NCBI RefSeq assembly: GCF_009769165.1
Contig: NZ_CP043476.1
Coordinates: forward strand, 1,488,001 to 1,552,000
DNA length: 64,000 nt
Direction of reading: 5' to 3'
DNA from: Xanthomonas hyacinthi
Lineage (GTDB): Bacteria; Pseudomonadota; Gammaproteobacteria; Xanthomonadales; Xanthomonadaceae
The notes below the pieces were generated by a model. That model saw only the letters and a list, made by a program, of their open reading frames with translations. It was not told the DNA's origin and did not search any database. Shown here piece by piece: positions 23,910 through 32,559 of this stretch (its first letter is position 1; every line of letters starts with the position of its first letter). The position numbers and the translations under genes were made by a program.

Positions 23910-24313
23910 GTGCAGAACATCCTGTATTCGTTGAAGAAGCCGGAAAACACTCCTGAAAATCCCGACACGCCACGCCGCCGTATCCGGATGCCGCCATCGT
24001 GCGCATCGCAGACACGGCGCGACCCGCGGAGACGCAGATCTCCTCGCAGGCGTGGCTTCGGACAGAGTAAGGTGGATTGCAATCCGGCCCCAAAGCAGGG
24101 GCGGTGATGGCGGTCGCGCATGGCGAACCGCAAGCCGGCGATCCACTCCGGCATTTCGGGCGAGTGCAGCATCCATTGCCGCTCGCGAATGACTCGCCTG
24201 ATCATCAGGCCCCGTGCGCGCATCTTACCCAGTTCCCGCGCCCGAAACCAGCCGGTCCGGCCGGTCCGGTCCGCGCCGTGTGCCGGCCCGCAAGAGGCCG
24301 GCACGCGGGGTAC

Positions 24314-25231
24314 TCAGCGGTCCAGCGGCGGCGTGTACCGGTGCTTGGCCGCATCGTAGGTATAGGTGACCACGTCGGCGGCGCCCAGGCTGCGGACCTT
24401 GCCGGGGCCGGCGATGGCGGTGCCGCTCATGGCCACGCGCAGGCTCGGCACCGGCCCGCTGCCGGGCTCGAAGCTCAGCGTGCCGGTGCTGGACGCGCAC
24501 TTCATGGTGCCCTCGTCGTCGCAGGCCGCGCCGTTGTCTTCGCCGGTGGCCACGGTGCCCAGGTAGACCCAGCCCTTGTAGTCGCCCAGGTCGTTCTTGT
24601 TCGGGTCGAACGTGAACACGGCGAAGCCCGAGCTGGTGATGCCATCGGCGAAGTGCGTGGTCGGCAGCGCCAGCAGCAGGTGGCCGTCCTTGGTCTGGGT
24701 ACTCTGCGGCTTGCGCTTCTGGTCCAGCGCGTCGGCCTTCTCGTTGCCGCCGAAATCGCCGGCCCATTGCTGCGCGTGGAACAGCGTCCAGACCGGCTTG
24801 CCGTCCGCATTGTCGAGCACGTAGGTGGCCTGGCTGATGCTGACGCCGACGGCGGGATCCGGCGTCGTCTCTTCCTCGGATTTGCCGTACTTCTCCGGAC
24901 CCGCGTTGGCGAAGCCGGTGTAGTACTGCTTGCCGCCGAGGTCGAAGCGGTAGCCGTACCAGAAGCTGGCCACCGCGCCGTTGTCGATCGTGTAGGACGC
25001 CGATCCGTCGCCCTTCAACCCATAGATATCGGCGAGCACCTGCCCGGGTGCCGGCACCTCGACGCCGACCGGCTCGGGTTGCGTGGCCGCGGACGTGGGT
25101 GCAGGCGCGGCGGCAGCGGTCGCCGCGGGTTGCGCTTGCGTGCCTGCCGGCGCGGTGTCGGCGGCCTTGTCCGTGCAACCGCCGAGCAACAGGAGCGTTG
25201 CCGCCCACAGGGCTGTCTTTGCGAGCCTCAT
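24314..25231 (-). CDS. lipoprotein, presumed immunity to X-Tfe effector 2
   Basis: 305 aa. Start MRLAKTALWAATLLLLGGC: lipoprotein signal with lipobox LGGC (C19), followed by a 40-residue Ala/Thr/Pro tether and a beta-rich domain of about 240 residues homologous to the protein at 23124, including DPNKNDLGDYKGW. Two cysteines (ACDDEG, MKCAS) are specific to this copy. Outer-membrane-anchored periplasmic lipoproteins encoded before X-Tfe genes are the cognate inhibitors in characterised xanthomonad systems. The pairing with the 660-aa effector is by position. Confidence 0.8.
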   Translation of the reverse strand: MRLAKTALWAATLLLLGGCTDKAADTAPAGTQAQPAATAAAAPAPTSAATQPEPVGVEVPAPGQVLADIYGLKGDGSASYTIDNGAVASFWYGYRFDLGGKQYYTGFANAGPEKYGKSEEETTPDPAVGVSISQATYVLDNADGKPVWTLFHAQQWAGDFGGNEKADALDQKRKPQSTQTKDGHLLLALPTTHFADGITSSGFAVFTFDPNKNDLGDYKGWVYLGTVATGEDNGAACDDEGTMKCASSTGTLSFEPGSGPVPSLRVAMSGTAIAGPGKVRSLGAADVVTYTYDAAKHRYTPPLDR

Positions 25232-25364
25232 CACTGCGTCCTTTGGAGTTCTTGGCGCGCTCATGCTACCAAGAACGCGTTGGATCCAATGGATGTCCCG
25301 CCGCAGGTCGATGCGGCGGCACAGGCGTGGCCACCTGCATGCAGTGTCGGACGACCCAGCAGCG

Positions 25365-26168
25365 CTACGGCACGTCCTGTTCCAGCGCCGGAGTCGGCTG
25401 CGGCCGCGCCTGCGCCGGCTGGGTCAAGGCATGGAGAATGCGCAGGTCTTCGGCATCGAACGCGGTGGCATCGTTGCCGCGGTAATGGTGATGGAAGGCG
25501 CGCAGCGTGGCCGCGCGGTCGTCGATCGGATAGCCGATCAGCGCCAGCGCCTGCCACGGGTCGAAACCGGGCGGTGCCGGCGGCGTGTCCGCGGCGGGCC
25601 AGCGGCCGAAACCGGCCTCGGCCAGGCGCTTCCACGGAAACAGCGGACCCGGATCGACCTTGCGCGTGGGCGCGAAGTCCTCGTGCCCCACCACCTGCGT
25701 GCGCGGGATGCGCAGCCGCGTGCACAGGTCCTCCAGCAACAGCAGCAGGCTGTCGATCTGCGCCTGTGCGAACGGGGTCTTGCCGTCGTTGTCCAGCTCG
25801 ATGCCGATCGAGGCGGAATTGATGTCGGTGATCCTGCCCCAGCGCCCGGCGCCGCCGTGCCAGGCGCGGCGCTCGTCGCTGACCAATTGGTAGCGCTTGC
25901 CGTCGCGGCCGATCAGGTAATGCGCGCTGACCTTGCCCTTGCTGTTGTGCGAACGCAGCGTATCCAGGCTGCGCTGCACCGAGTCCTGGTCGGTGTAGTG
26001 GATCACGATCAGGATCGGCCGGCGCAGATCCTGGTTCGGCGACGGCACCCACTCGGCCAGCGGATTGCGCTGCGGCGCGTGCGCGCAGGCACCGAGCAGG
26101 GCGACGAGCGCCAGCGGTGCCAGCCAGCGAGTGCGGGGCGATGCGGGTGTGGGGAAGGGTTGGGTCAT
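25365..26168 (-). CDS. amiD: N-acetylmuramoyl-L-alanine amidase, lipoprotein (AmiD-like)
   Basis: 267 aa. Lipoprotein signal (RTRWLAPLALVALLGACAHA, lipobox LGAC) then an Amidase_2 domain, residues 45-200: IVIHYTDQ (first zinc His), SAHYLIGRDG, GIELDNDG, VVGHEDFAPTRKVDPGPLF (zinc His and catalytic Lys/Asp). The C-terminal ~60 residues resemble a PG-binding-like helical domain. It removes the stem peptide from muramyl residues in the periplasm. Length and motifs fit AmiD rather than cytosolic AmpD. Next gene upstream on the same strand is the serine hydrolase, with a REP pair between. Confidence 0.88.
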   Translation of the reverse strand: MTQPFPTPASPRTRWLAPLALVALLGACAHAPQRNPLAEWVPSPNQDLRRPILIVIHYTDQDSVQRSLDTLRSHNSKGKVSAHYLIGRDGKRYQLVSDERRAWHGGAGRWGRITDINSASIGIELDNDGKTPFAQAQIDSLLLLLEDLCTRLRIPRTQVVGHEDFAPTRKVDPGPLFPWKRLAEAGFGRWPAADTPPAPPGFDPWQALALIGYPIDDRAATLRAFHHHYRGNDATAFDAEDLRILHALTQPAQARPQPTPALEQDVP

Positions 26169-26260
26169 GGGGAGATTCCAGGGCATCTGGCAAGTGAACA
26201 GCAATCGCATGCAACAGGAGTATCAGAAGTTGGGTGAACTGGATTGTTGTTGGAGGAACT

Positions 26261-26324
26261 GTGGGAGGGACTTCAGTCCCGACGGGCTTCACCGCTGAAG
26301 CGTCGGGACTGAAGTCCCTCCCAC
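26261..26324. repeat. paired REP element
   Basis: Two inverted 23-nt units, GTGGGAGGGACTTCAGTCCC at left and its complement at right, 18 nt apart. Same family as the GTAGGAGCGGCTTCAGCC units at 34.2, 41.7 and 57 kb but with GGGACTTCAGTCCC stems. The left-hand end of the serine hydrolase gene lies inside it. Confidence 0.85.
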
Positions 26325-27902
26325 AAGAACGGGACAAGGCCCCACCCGCACGAATTGCAGATCGGCATAGTCGTAGCTGAAATCCGCGTTCGGATCGACA
26401 TGCGCCAGTTTCATCCGTTGCGCGCCGTCGGCGCCTGCAGCGAAGTCCAGCCACGGCTCGGCATCGACGCTGGCATCGTCCCAGTCCACCAGCCAACGCG
26501 CGCCGACCTGCATGACCTGACCGCGCAGCAGCGGCGACTTGCGCGCCTGGAAGCGCAACACTCCCTGTTGCGGGCATAGCGCGACCTCGCCGAACCACGG
26601 ATCGCGCCACACGCCTTGCCGGTCGCGCGACGCGGCGATGGCCGCCGGCACGCGCGCAGACGTATCGACCGCGGCAGATGCCGTGTCGGCCGGCTGCGCA
26701 CGCGCGCGTTCGAGCAGCGTCGCGTAGTGCACGACATCCAGCGCACCCTCGCCGGGACGGGTGAACTGCTTGAGCAGCGCCTCGCCCAAGGTGGTGCGCA
26801 TTTCGCTCCCCTCGCCGTTGCTGAGAATGACGAAGCCGCTGCGTCGATCCGGCAGCAACACCAGCGCCGAATACATGCCCATCAAGGTGCCGGTATGCGC
26901 GACCTGCCACTGCCCGTCCACATCGGAGAGGCGCCAACCGTAGCCATAGCCGTACAGGCGCGTGCCGTCCCAGTCGCGCATCTGCGCGGAGATCGGCATC
27001 GGCGTGTGCAGCGTCCATAGCGCCTGGCGCTGCGCCGGCGACAGCCAGGGCACGGCATCATTGCCGGGCGATAGCCAGGCGCGCATCCAGGCCAGCATGT
27101 CGTCGAGACTGCAACGCACGCCGCCGGCCGCCATCGACGCAGAATCCGCAATCCGCGCCGGGTCCGCGCGCACCACCACGTTGGCCTCGCCCTGACGCAT
27201 ATGCGGCTGGGCGACGTTGCCGACCGCATCGCGGTCCCAGGCGCCGACCTGGCAACGCTGCATGCCCAGCGGCGCGAATACCTGCTCGCGCAACAGTTGC
27301 TCGTAGGGCTTGCCGCCGGCGCGCGCCGCCACCTCGCCGGCGACCACGTACAGCAGGTTGTCGTAGGCGTAGTGCGCACGGAAGCTGTGGGTCGGCTTGA
27401 GGTAGGCCAGCCCGGCGATGATGTCGGCGCGGTTGAACGCATTGGGTTCCGGCCACAGCATCAGATCGCCGGCGCCCAGGCCCAGGCCGCTGTTGTGGAT
27501 CAGCAGGTCGCGCACCTGGATGTTGCGGGTGACCCACGGGTCGTACATGCGGAACTGCGGCAGGTACCTGGTCACCGGGTCGTCCCAGCGCAGCTTGCCG
27601 GCATCGACCAAGCGCGCCAGCAAGGCGGTGGTCATCGGCTTGCTGTTGGAGGCGATCTTGAACAGCGTCTTGCCATCGATGTGCTCGCCGCTGCCGGCGC
27701 GCAGCTCGCCGGCGCTGCGCGCATAGACCACCTCGCCGTTCTCGATCACGCCGACGGCCAGCCCCGGCAGCCGGTAGTGCGTCATCGCCTGCTCGAACAG
27801 GCGGTCGAGTTCGGCGCGCGGCGGCGGCGCGTCAGCAGCGCCGGGCGCCGCCGCCGCGAACGCCGGCAACGTCAGACAAATCGCGAGCAGGCAGCTGCGC
27901 AT
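26289..27902 (-). CDS. serine hydrolase, beta-lactamase/DD-peptidase family
   Basis: 537 aa exported protein. Signal peptide MRSCLLAICLTLPAFAAAAP, then a class C beta-lactamase-like domain: SNSK (SxxK nucleophile, around residue 90), YAYDN (YxN) and the HTG triad (VAHTGTLMGMYS). A C-terminal beta-domain of about 130 residues follows. Placed with amidase, NlpC/P60 and epimerase genes, it more likely acts on wall peptides (D-amino-peptidase or DD-carboxypeptidase) than on antibiotics. The final ~12 codons (PVLVGGTSVPTLQR) come from the REP element, so the native stop was probably lost or the gene trimmed. It ends the operon beginning with the TonB receptor. Confidence 0.85.
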   Translation of the reverse strand: MRSCLLAICLTLPAFAAAAPGAADAPPPRAELDRLFEQAMTHYRLPGLAVGVIENGEVVYARSAGELRAGSGEHIDGKTLFKIASNSKPMTTALLARLVDAGKLRWDDPVTRYLPQFRMYDPWVTRNIQVRDLLIHNSGLGLGAGDLMLWPEPNAFNRADIIAGLAYLKPTHSFRAHYAYDNLLYVVAGEVAARAGGKPYEQLLREQVFAPLGMQRCQVGAWDRDAVGNVAQPHMRQGEANVVVRADPARIADSASMAAGGVRCSLDDMLAWMRAWLSPGNDAVPWLSPAQRQALWTLHTPMPISAQMRDWDGTRLYGYGYGWRLSDVDGQWQVAHTGTLMGMYSALVLLPDRRSGFVILSNGEGSEMRTTLGEALLKQFTRPGEGALDVVHYATLLERARAQPADTASAAVDTSARVPAAIAASRDRQGVWRDPWFGEVALCPQQGVLRFQARKSPLLRGQVMQVGARWLVDWDDASVDAEPWLDFAAGADGAQRMKLAHVDPNADFSYDYADLQFVRVGPCPVLVGGTSVPTLQR

Positions 27903-27985
27903 GCGCCGTGCGCTTGCAACGCGGCGCGATGGCATCCGCGGCCGTGTCGTCTTCGGCGTGGCAGCGTCGCCTCGCACGCGCGTCC

Positions 27986-30778
27986 TCAAAAGGTGTAGGT
28001 GAAGTTGGCGTACAGCTGACGCCCGATCGCACTGTACACGCGCGGGAAGTACGGCCAGGTGGTGTAGGTGTCGTCGCGCGGGTGGATCTTGTCGAACACG
28101 TTCAACACGCTGAGGCCGAGCGTGGCCTTGTCGGTGATCCGCTTGGCGATGTCCGCGTTCCAGATCACGTACGGCGCCACGCGTGCGCTCTCGGCGTAAT
28201 TGGGACGCGAGCCGTAGCGGTAGCCGTACAGGCTGGTCGACCAGTCGCCGATGTTCCAGTTCACACGCCAATTGGTGCGGGTGCGGAATGCCAGGTAATC
28301 GACGTCGTTCATCACATCCACCGGCTTGGCCCCGGCGAACTGCGCCACTTCCATCTTCAGCACGCGGGTATAGCCGGCCTGCAGGCCGAGCGCGCCCCAG
28401 TCGCCAACGTCGACGTTGTAGCGCAGGTTGGCGTCCACGCCATCGGTGCGCATCAGCGACTGGTTGATCGGGAAGGTTTCGAACGCGGTGATCTGGCCTT
28501 CGGCGGTGAGGTCAGTGCCGGGGCTGCGGGTCACCGACTGGATGTAGAACTGGCAGGCCGCCGACGCGGTATCTACTGCATTGCCGGCGCGATCGCTGCC
28601 GAGCAGGCAGTTGGCGTTGTTCTCCAGCAGGCTCTCGCTGGAAATCGACTCGACCCGGCCCTCCAGTTCGATGCGGTAGTAGTCCGCGCTCAGCGACAGC
28701 GTCGGCAGCACGTCCCACACGAAGCCCAGCGTGGTCGACTTGCCCTTTTCCTCCTCCAGCGACGGATTGGACGACTGGGTGGAGAAGGTCTGGTACTCGT
28801 GCGCACTCGAACACGCGGCCGACAGCGGATCCAGGCCGTCGCGACGGCACAGATATTCGTCGGTGACGGTGGGATTGTTGGCGCTGGTGCCGGCATAGAT
28901 CCACAGCAGGTCCGGCGCGCGGAAACTGGTGGCGTGGCTGCCGCGCAGCAGCAGGCTGTCGAACGGCCGCCATTCCAGCCCGGCCTGCCAGGTGGTGGCA
29001 TCGTCGACCGCGGTGATGTCGTCGTACTTGTCGTAGCGCCCGGCCAGCGTCGCACTGAGCCGGCTGAAGATCGGCACGCGCAGTTCCAGGCCGGCAGCGT
29101 AGCGGTCGCGCGGGCCGCCGCCCGGAGTCTGGGTCAGGTTGTAGATGCGCTCGCTGCCGGTGTAGTCCACGGTGGTGCGCGGATCCGGAGCGAGGTCGTA
29201 CTTCTGACGCGCCGCCTCCAGCACGGTGGCGATCTGCACCATGCCGGCCGGCAGTGCAAACAGGTCGCCGCTGAACACGAACTGGGCCTGGTCGGTGCTG
29301 GATTCGCCGCGGCTCACCACCTCGGTGGTGAGCTGGTCGTACAGCGCCGCGCTGCCCGGTGCGAACAGTTTGTCGGCGTAGAACTCGCGGATCTCGGTGC
29401 CGTCGGGCCGATAGCCCAGCAGCGGACCCATGTAGTAGTCGCGCACCGCGTTGGTGAGGAAGCGCGGGCGCCGCGTGGTGATGTCGTAGCGCGACATCGA
29501 CACGCTCGCGTCCCAGTCGAAGCGGCCGTCGAACAGCTTGCCGCGCACGCCGACGTTGAGGTTCCAGGACTTCTCGTCGTACTCGATGTTCTTGATCCCG
29601 CCCACTTCCGACGGCAGGAAGATGCGCTGCGCGGTGACCAGGCCCAGGTCCGGATCGTAGACGGTGAACGCGCCCTCGCCGATGTAGTAGTGGGTCTGGC
29701 TGGAGCTTTCGTCCTTGGAGCGGTTGGCCAGCACCTGCGCATAGGCGGTGACGTCGTCGCTGAAATCGAAACTGCCTGACAGATACGCGGACGTCTTGCC
29801 GTAGCCGTTCTGCACCGAGCGGCCTTCGTAGTAGCCGAACGCGCCGCAGCGATTGGCCGCGGCCAGGCTGTCGGCGGTCTTGTACGGCACGAACGCCGGG
29901 TTGGTTGCCGCGCAGGCCGCGTCCAGCGCGCTGGCCGACGTGGACAGGGTGCCGCCGCTGGGCCACAGATAGGTGTTGCCGCGGCGCAGGTAGACCCCGG
30001 AAATCGAGGCATTGGGGCTGGACGGATCGGCCTTGTTGGCCGGATGGTCGTAGTACGAATCCATGAAGTCGCGCTGGCTGGCGACGATCGCTTCGCGGTC
30101 CAGCCGTTCGAACGCGTAGGTCAGGCTCCAACGGTCGCCGGTGCGCCCGCCGCTCCATTGCAGCTGGCCGCTGTCGCCACCGCCGCGCGTGCTGGTGCCG
30201 CCACGCAGACGCAGCGTGTCGCCGCTGAAATCGCGCTTGGTGATGATGTTGACCACACCGGCCACCGCATCGGAACCATAGATCGCCGAGGCGCCGCCGC
30301 TCATCACCTCGATGCGCTCCACCGCCGCGGCGGGAATGCTGCCCAGGCTCACCGCGGTGCCGTTGGCGCCGTAGGACTGCGGGTAATCGGCCATGCGCTT
30401 GCCGTTGAGCAGGATCAGCTGATAGCCCGGACCGAGGCCGCGCAGGTTGAGGTATTGGCCGTTGGGCGAACTGCCGGTCTGATCGCTTTCGTTGAAGGCG
30501 CTGCCGCTGAACTGGGTCAGCGTGCCGAGCGATTCCCACACCGTACTGAAGCCCTGCTTCTGGATGTCCTGCGCGGTGATGACGGTCACCGGCGCCGGCC
30601 CTTCCACCTGCGAGCGGGCGATGCGCGAACCGGTGACGGTGACCTTGTCCAGGTCGCGCGTGGCGGTGGCCGCGTCCTGCGCCGCGGCGAGCGGCGGCAC
30701 CGCGAACCCGGCCAGCAGCGCGAGCGCGAGGCGAGACGGTCGGAGGGGACAACGGGAGTGCTGGACTCGGGTGGGCAT
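27986..30778 (-). CDS. TonB-dependent receptor, wall-peptide locus
   Basis: 930 aa outer-membrane transporter. Signal peptide cleaved near AAAQD; TonB box LDKVTVTGSRI; plug domain about residues 50-170 (TVITAQDIQKQG, LRGLGPGYQLILLNGKRM, IEVMSGGASAIYGSDAVAGV); 22-strand barrel ending in Tyr-Thr-Phe, the usual terminal aromatic. Start at 30778 has AGGAGAG upstream. Its type is the oligopeptide/carbohydrate TBDR clade common in xanthomonads rather than siderophore receptors. The next gene downstream is the serine hydrolase, and the divergent genes are NlpC/P60 and the dipeptide epimerase, so murein peptides are a plausible substrate. Confidence 0.9.
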   Translation of the reverse strand: MPTRVQHSRCPLRPSRLALALLAGFAVPPLAAAQDAATATRDLDKVTVTGSRIARSQVEGPAPVTVITAQDIQKQGFSTVWESLGTLTQFSGSAFNESDQTGSSPNGQYLNLRGLGPGYQLILLNGKRMADYPQSYGANGTAVSLGSIPAAAVERIEVMSGGASAIYGSDAVAGVVNIITKRDFSGDTLRLRGGTSTRGGGDSGQLQWSGGRTGDRWSLTYAFERLDREAIVASQRDFMDSYYDHPANKADPSSPNASISGVYLRRGNTYLWPSGGTLSTSASALDAACAATNPAFVPYKTADSLAAANRCGAFGYYEGRSVQNGYGKTSAYLSGSFDFSDDVTAYAQVLANRSKDESSSQTHYYIGEGAFTVYDPDLGLVTAQRIFLPSEVGGIKNIEYDEKSWNLNVGVRGKLFDGRFDWDASVSMSRYDITTRRPRFLTNAVRDYYMGPLLGYRPDGTEIREFYADKLFAPGSAALYDQLTTEVVSRGESSTDQAQFVFSGDLFALPAGMVQIATVLEAARQKYDLAPDPRTTVDYTGSERIYNLTQTPGGGPRDRYAAGLELRVPIFSRLSATLAGRYDKYDDITAVDDATTWQAGLEWRPFDSLLLRGSHATSFRAPDLLWIYAGTSANNPTVTDEYLCRRDGLDPLSAACSSAHEYQTFSTQSSNPSLEEEKGKSTTLGFVWDVLPTLSLSADYYRIELEGRVESISSESLLENNANCLLGSDRAGNAVDTASAACQFYIQSVTRSPGTDLTAEGQITAFETFPINQSLMRTDGVDANLRYNVDVGDWGALGLQAGYTRVLKMEVAQFAGAKPVDVMNDVDYLAFRTRTNWRVNWNIGDWSTSLYGYRYGSRPNYAESARVAPYVIWNADIAKRITDKATLGLSVLNVFDKIHPRDDTYTTWPYFPRVYSAIGRQLYANFTYTF

Positions 30779-31164
30779 GCGGCTCTCTCCTGCAATCGAC
30801 GACGGACGCTGACGACGGCACCCCAAGTCGACGCAGGCCAACAGCCGGCCGCCTTCCCTGGGCACCTACGCGGACAACATGGCACACGGCCGCAGCACGG
30901 CGCCCTCCTCTGTAATCGTGACTTTCCCCAGGTGCGGATGCCCAACAGCGCCCCCTGCGACGTGCGCCCGCAACCCCCAGGCCATCGCCTCGCTGCTGAC
31001 GGGACCGGCGCCTGTCGCCACCGGTTCCTCGCCCCTGCGTTTTTGGTTTAGCACGGCGCGAAATGGCATGTCAATCGAGCATTCTTGACAAGCCGGATCG
31101 AGGAAATGACTATTCGGAAGCCGACGCGCAGCCGTCCGGCGCTCTTTCCACCGCCCGGGGTCCG
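30779..31164. other. divergent intergenic region (386 nt)
   Basis: Separates the TonB receptor (minus) from the NlpC/P60 gene (plus). It holds a good plus-strand promoter at 31085-31113 and AT-richer DNA around 31040-31090 (GAAATGGCATGTCAATCG). No coding potential seen. Confidence 0.5.
31085..31113 (+). promoter_or_regulatory. sigma-70-like promoter of the NlpC/P60-epimerase operon
   Basis: Perfect -35 TTGACA (31085-31090), 17-nt spacer, -10 GACTAT (31108-31113; three of six matches). 51 nt before the ATG at 31165. Confidence 0.45.
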
Positions 31165-32559
31165 ATGAACACGATGCGTGGCCTGTGTCTGTTACTGGCC
31201 GCAGCATTGAGCGCGCCCATCGCCGCGGCCAGCGTTGCAGGCGATGTGCCGTTCCAAGTGCAGGCCAGCCAACTGCAGGCGGAGTACTGGATCGCGCGCG
31301 TGCCCGATGCACAGCCACCGCTGCTCGACGCGGCGCAAGTGCAGGCCTTCAATGCGCACCTGCTGCGCCACGATGCCTCGATGCACGACTTGCAGGCGTT
31401 GCCCGATCGCTACAGCGCAGCGCAGGTCCGCGCGCAGGTGCTGACGCTGTCGGCGCCGCCGACGCGCACGCTCTATGACGCGCGCGGCGCCACGCTCGAT
31501 GCGGTGCAGTTGGCAGCGCTGCAGTCCGCGCTCGCCCTGGACACGATTCCCGCGCAGGTCGCGCCACGTTACGCACTGGTGGTCCGCCGCGCCGACCTGC
31601 GCACCTTCCCGACCCGGCAACGCGTTTTCAGCAGCCGCGACGACCACGACATCGACCGCTTCCAGGAATCGGCGCTGTATCCCGGCATCGCGGTGGCGAT
31701 CCTGCACGCCAGCCGCGACGGCCAGTGGCTGTTCGTGCTGGCGCCGAACTACGCGGCATGGATCGAACGCGAACGCGTGGCCGAAGGCGATCGCGACAGC
31801 GTGCTCGGCTACGCGCAAAGCACGCCGCGGCTGGTGGTGACTGGCGCGCGTGCGCTGACCGCCTTCACCCCGGAACTGCCGGCGGCGTCGCAACTGTCCT
31901 TGGACATGGGCAGCAGCCTGCCGTTGCGCGAAGACTGGCCGGCGCAACAGGCGGTCAACGGCCAGTCGCCGCTGGCCGCCTACGTGGTGCAGCTGCCCTT
32001 GCGCGACGACGATGGCCGGCTGCGGCTGGCGCCCGTGCTGGTGCCGCGCGGTGCCGACGTCGCCACCGCACCGCTGCCGGTGACGCAACGCAACCTGCTG
32101 CGTCAGGCATTCAAATTCCTCGGCGAGCGCTACGGCTGGGGCAACGACTACGACGCGCGCGACTGCAGCGGCTTCGTCTCCGACGTCTACCGCAGCCTGG
32201 GCATCGCGTTGCCGCGCAATACCGGCGACCAGGCGCGCAGCCCCAGCCTCGCCGCCGTTCCCTACACGGCGGCCGCGCCGCTGGCGCAACGGCAACAGGC
32301 GCTGGCGCAACTGCAGGTCGGCGATCTGGTGTACATCCCCGGCCACGTGATGATGGTGATCGGCCACGAGCGCGGCCATACCTGGGTGATCCACGACGTG
32401 GCCGGCGCCAGCTACCGCGACGCGTCCGGGCAGCTGCAGCGCGCGCACCTCAACGGCGTCTCGGTGACCCCATTGGAACCAATGCTGCTCAGCGACGGCG
32501 TGCCCTTCATCGACCGCATCACCCGCATCCAACGCGTCCGCCCGCGCCCTATCGAATGA
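31165..32559 (+). CDS. SH3/NlpC-P60 gamma-D-glutamyl endopeptidase (YkfC-like)
   Basis: 464 aa. Signal peptide MNTMRGLCLLLAAALSAPIAAA; SH3-like wall-binding regions in the middle (residues 150-320, with RRADLRTFP and YAAWIER); NlpC/P60 catalytic domain from about residue 330: YGWGNDYDARDCSGFVSDVY (catalytic Cys), LQVGDLVYIPGHVMMVIG (His). Family members cut the gamma-D-Glu-meso-DAP bond of stem peptides, releasing L-Ala-D-Glu. The stop overlaps the start of the epimerase by 4 nt (ATGA), so the products act in sequence: endopeptidase makes the dipeptide, epimerase converts it. Confidence 0.88.
   Translation: MNTMRGLCLLLAAALSAPIAAASVAGDVPFQVQASQLQAEYWIARVPDAQPPLLDAAQVQAFNAHLLRHDASMHDLQALPDRYSAAQVRAQVLTLSAPPTRTLYDARGATLDAVQLAALQSALALDTIPAQVAPRYALVVRRADLRTFPTRQRVFSSRDDHDIDRFQESALYPGIAVAILHASRDGQWLFVLAPNYAAWIERERVAEGDRDSVLGYAQSTPRLVVTGARALTAFTPELPAASQLSLDMGSSLPLREDWPAQQAVNGQSPLAAYVVQLPLRDDDGRLRLAPVLVPRGADVATAPLPVTQRNLLRQAFKFLGERYGWGNDYDARDCSGFVSDVYRSLGIALPRNTGDQARSPSLAAVPYTAAAPLAQRQQALAQLQVGDLVYIPGHVMMVIGHERGHTWVIHDVAGASYRDASGQLQRAHLNGVSVTPLEPMLLSDGVPFIDRITRIQRVRPRPIE

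Noticed and set aside
18593..25231. Prophage lysis module
   Set aside because: Lysozyme-like and PG-binding domains suggested phage at first, but both large proteins end in the XVIPCD secretion domain and are paired with immunity lipoproteins; no capsid, holin or integrase gene is present.
26289..27902. Antibiotic-resistance beta-lactamase (AmpC)
   Set aside because: Has SxxK/YxN/HTG motifs, but is 537 aa with an extra C-terminal domain and sits in a murein-peptide locus; AmpC enzymes are about 380 aa with a KTG box and usually lie beside ampR.
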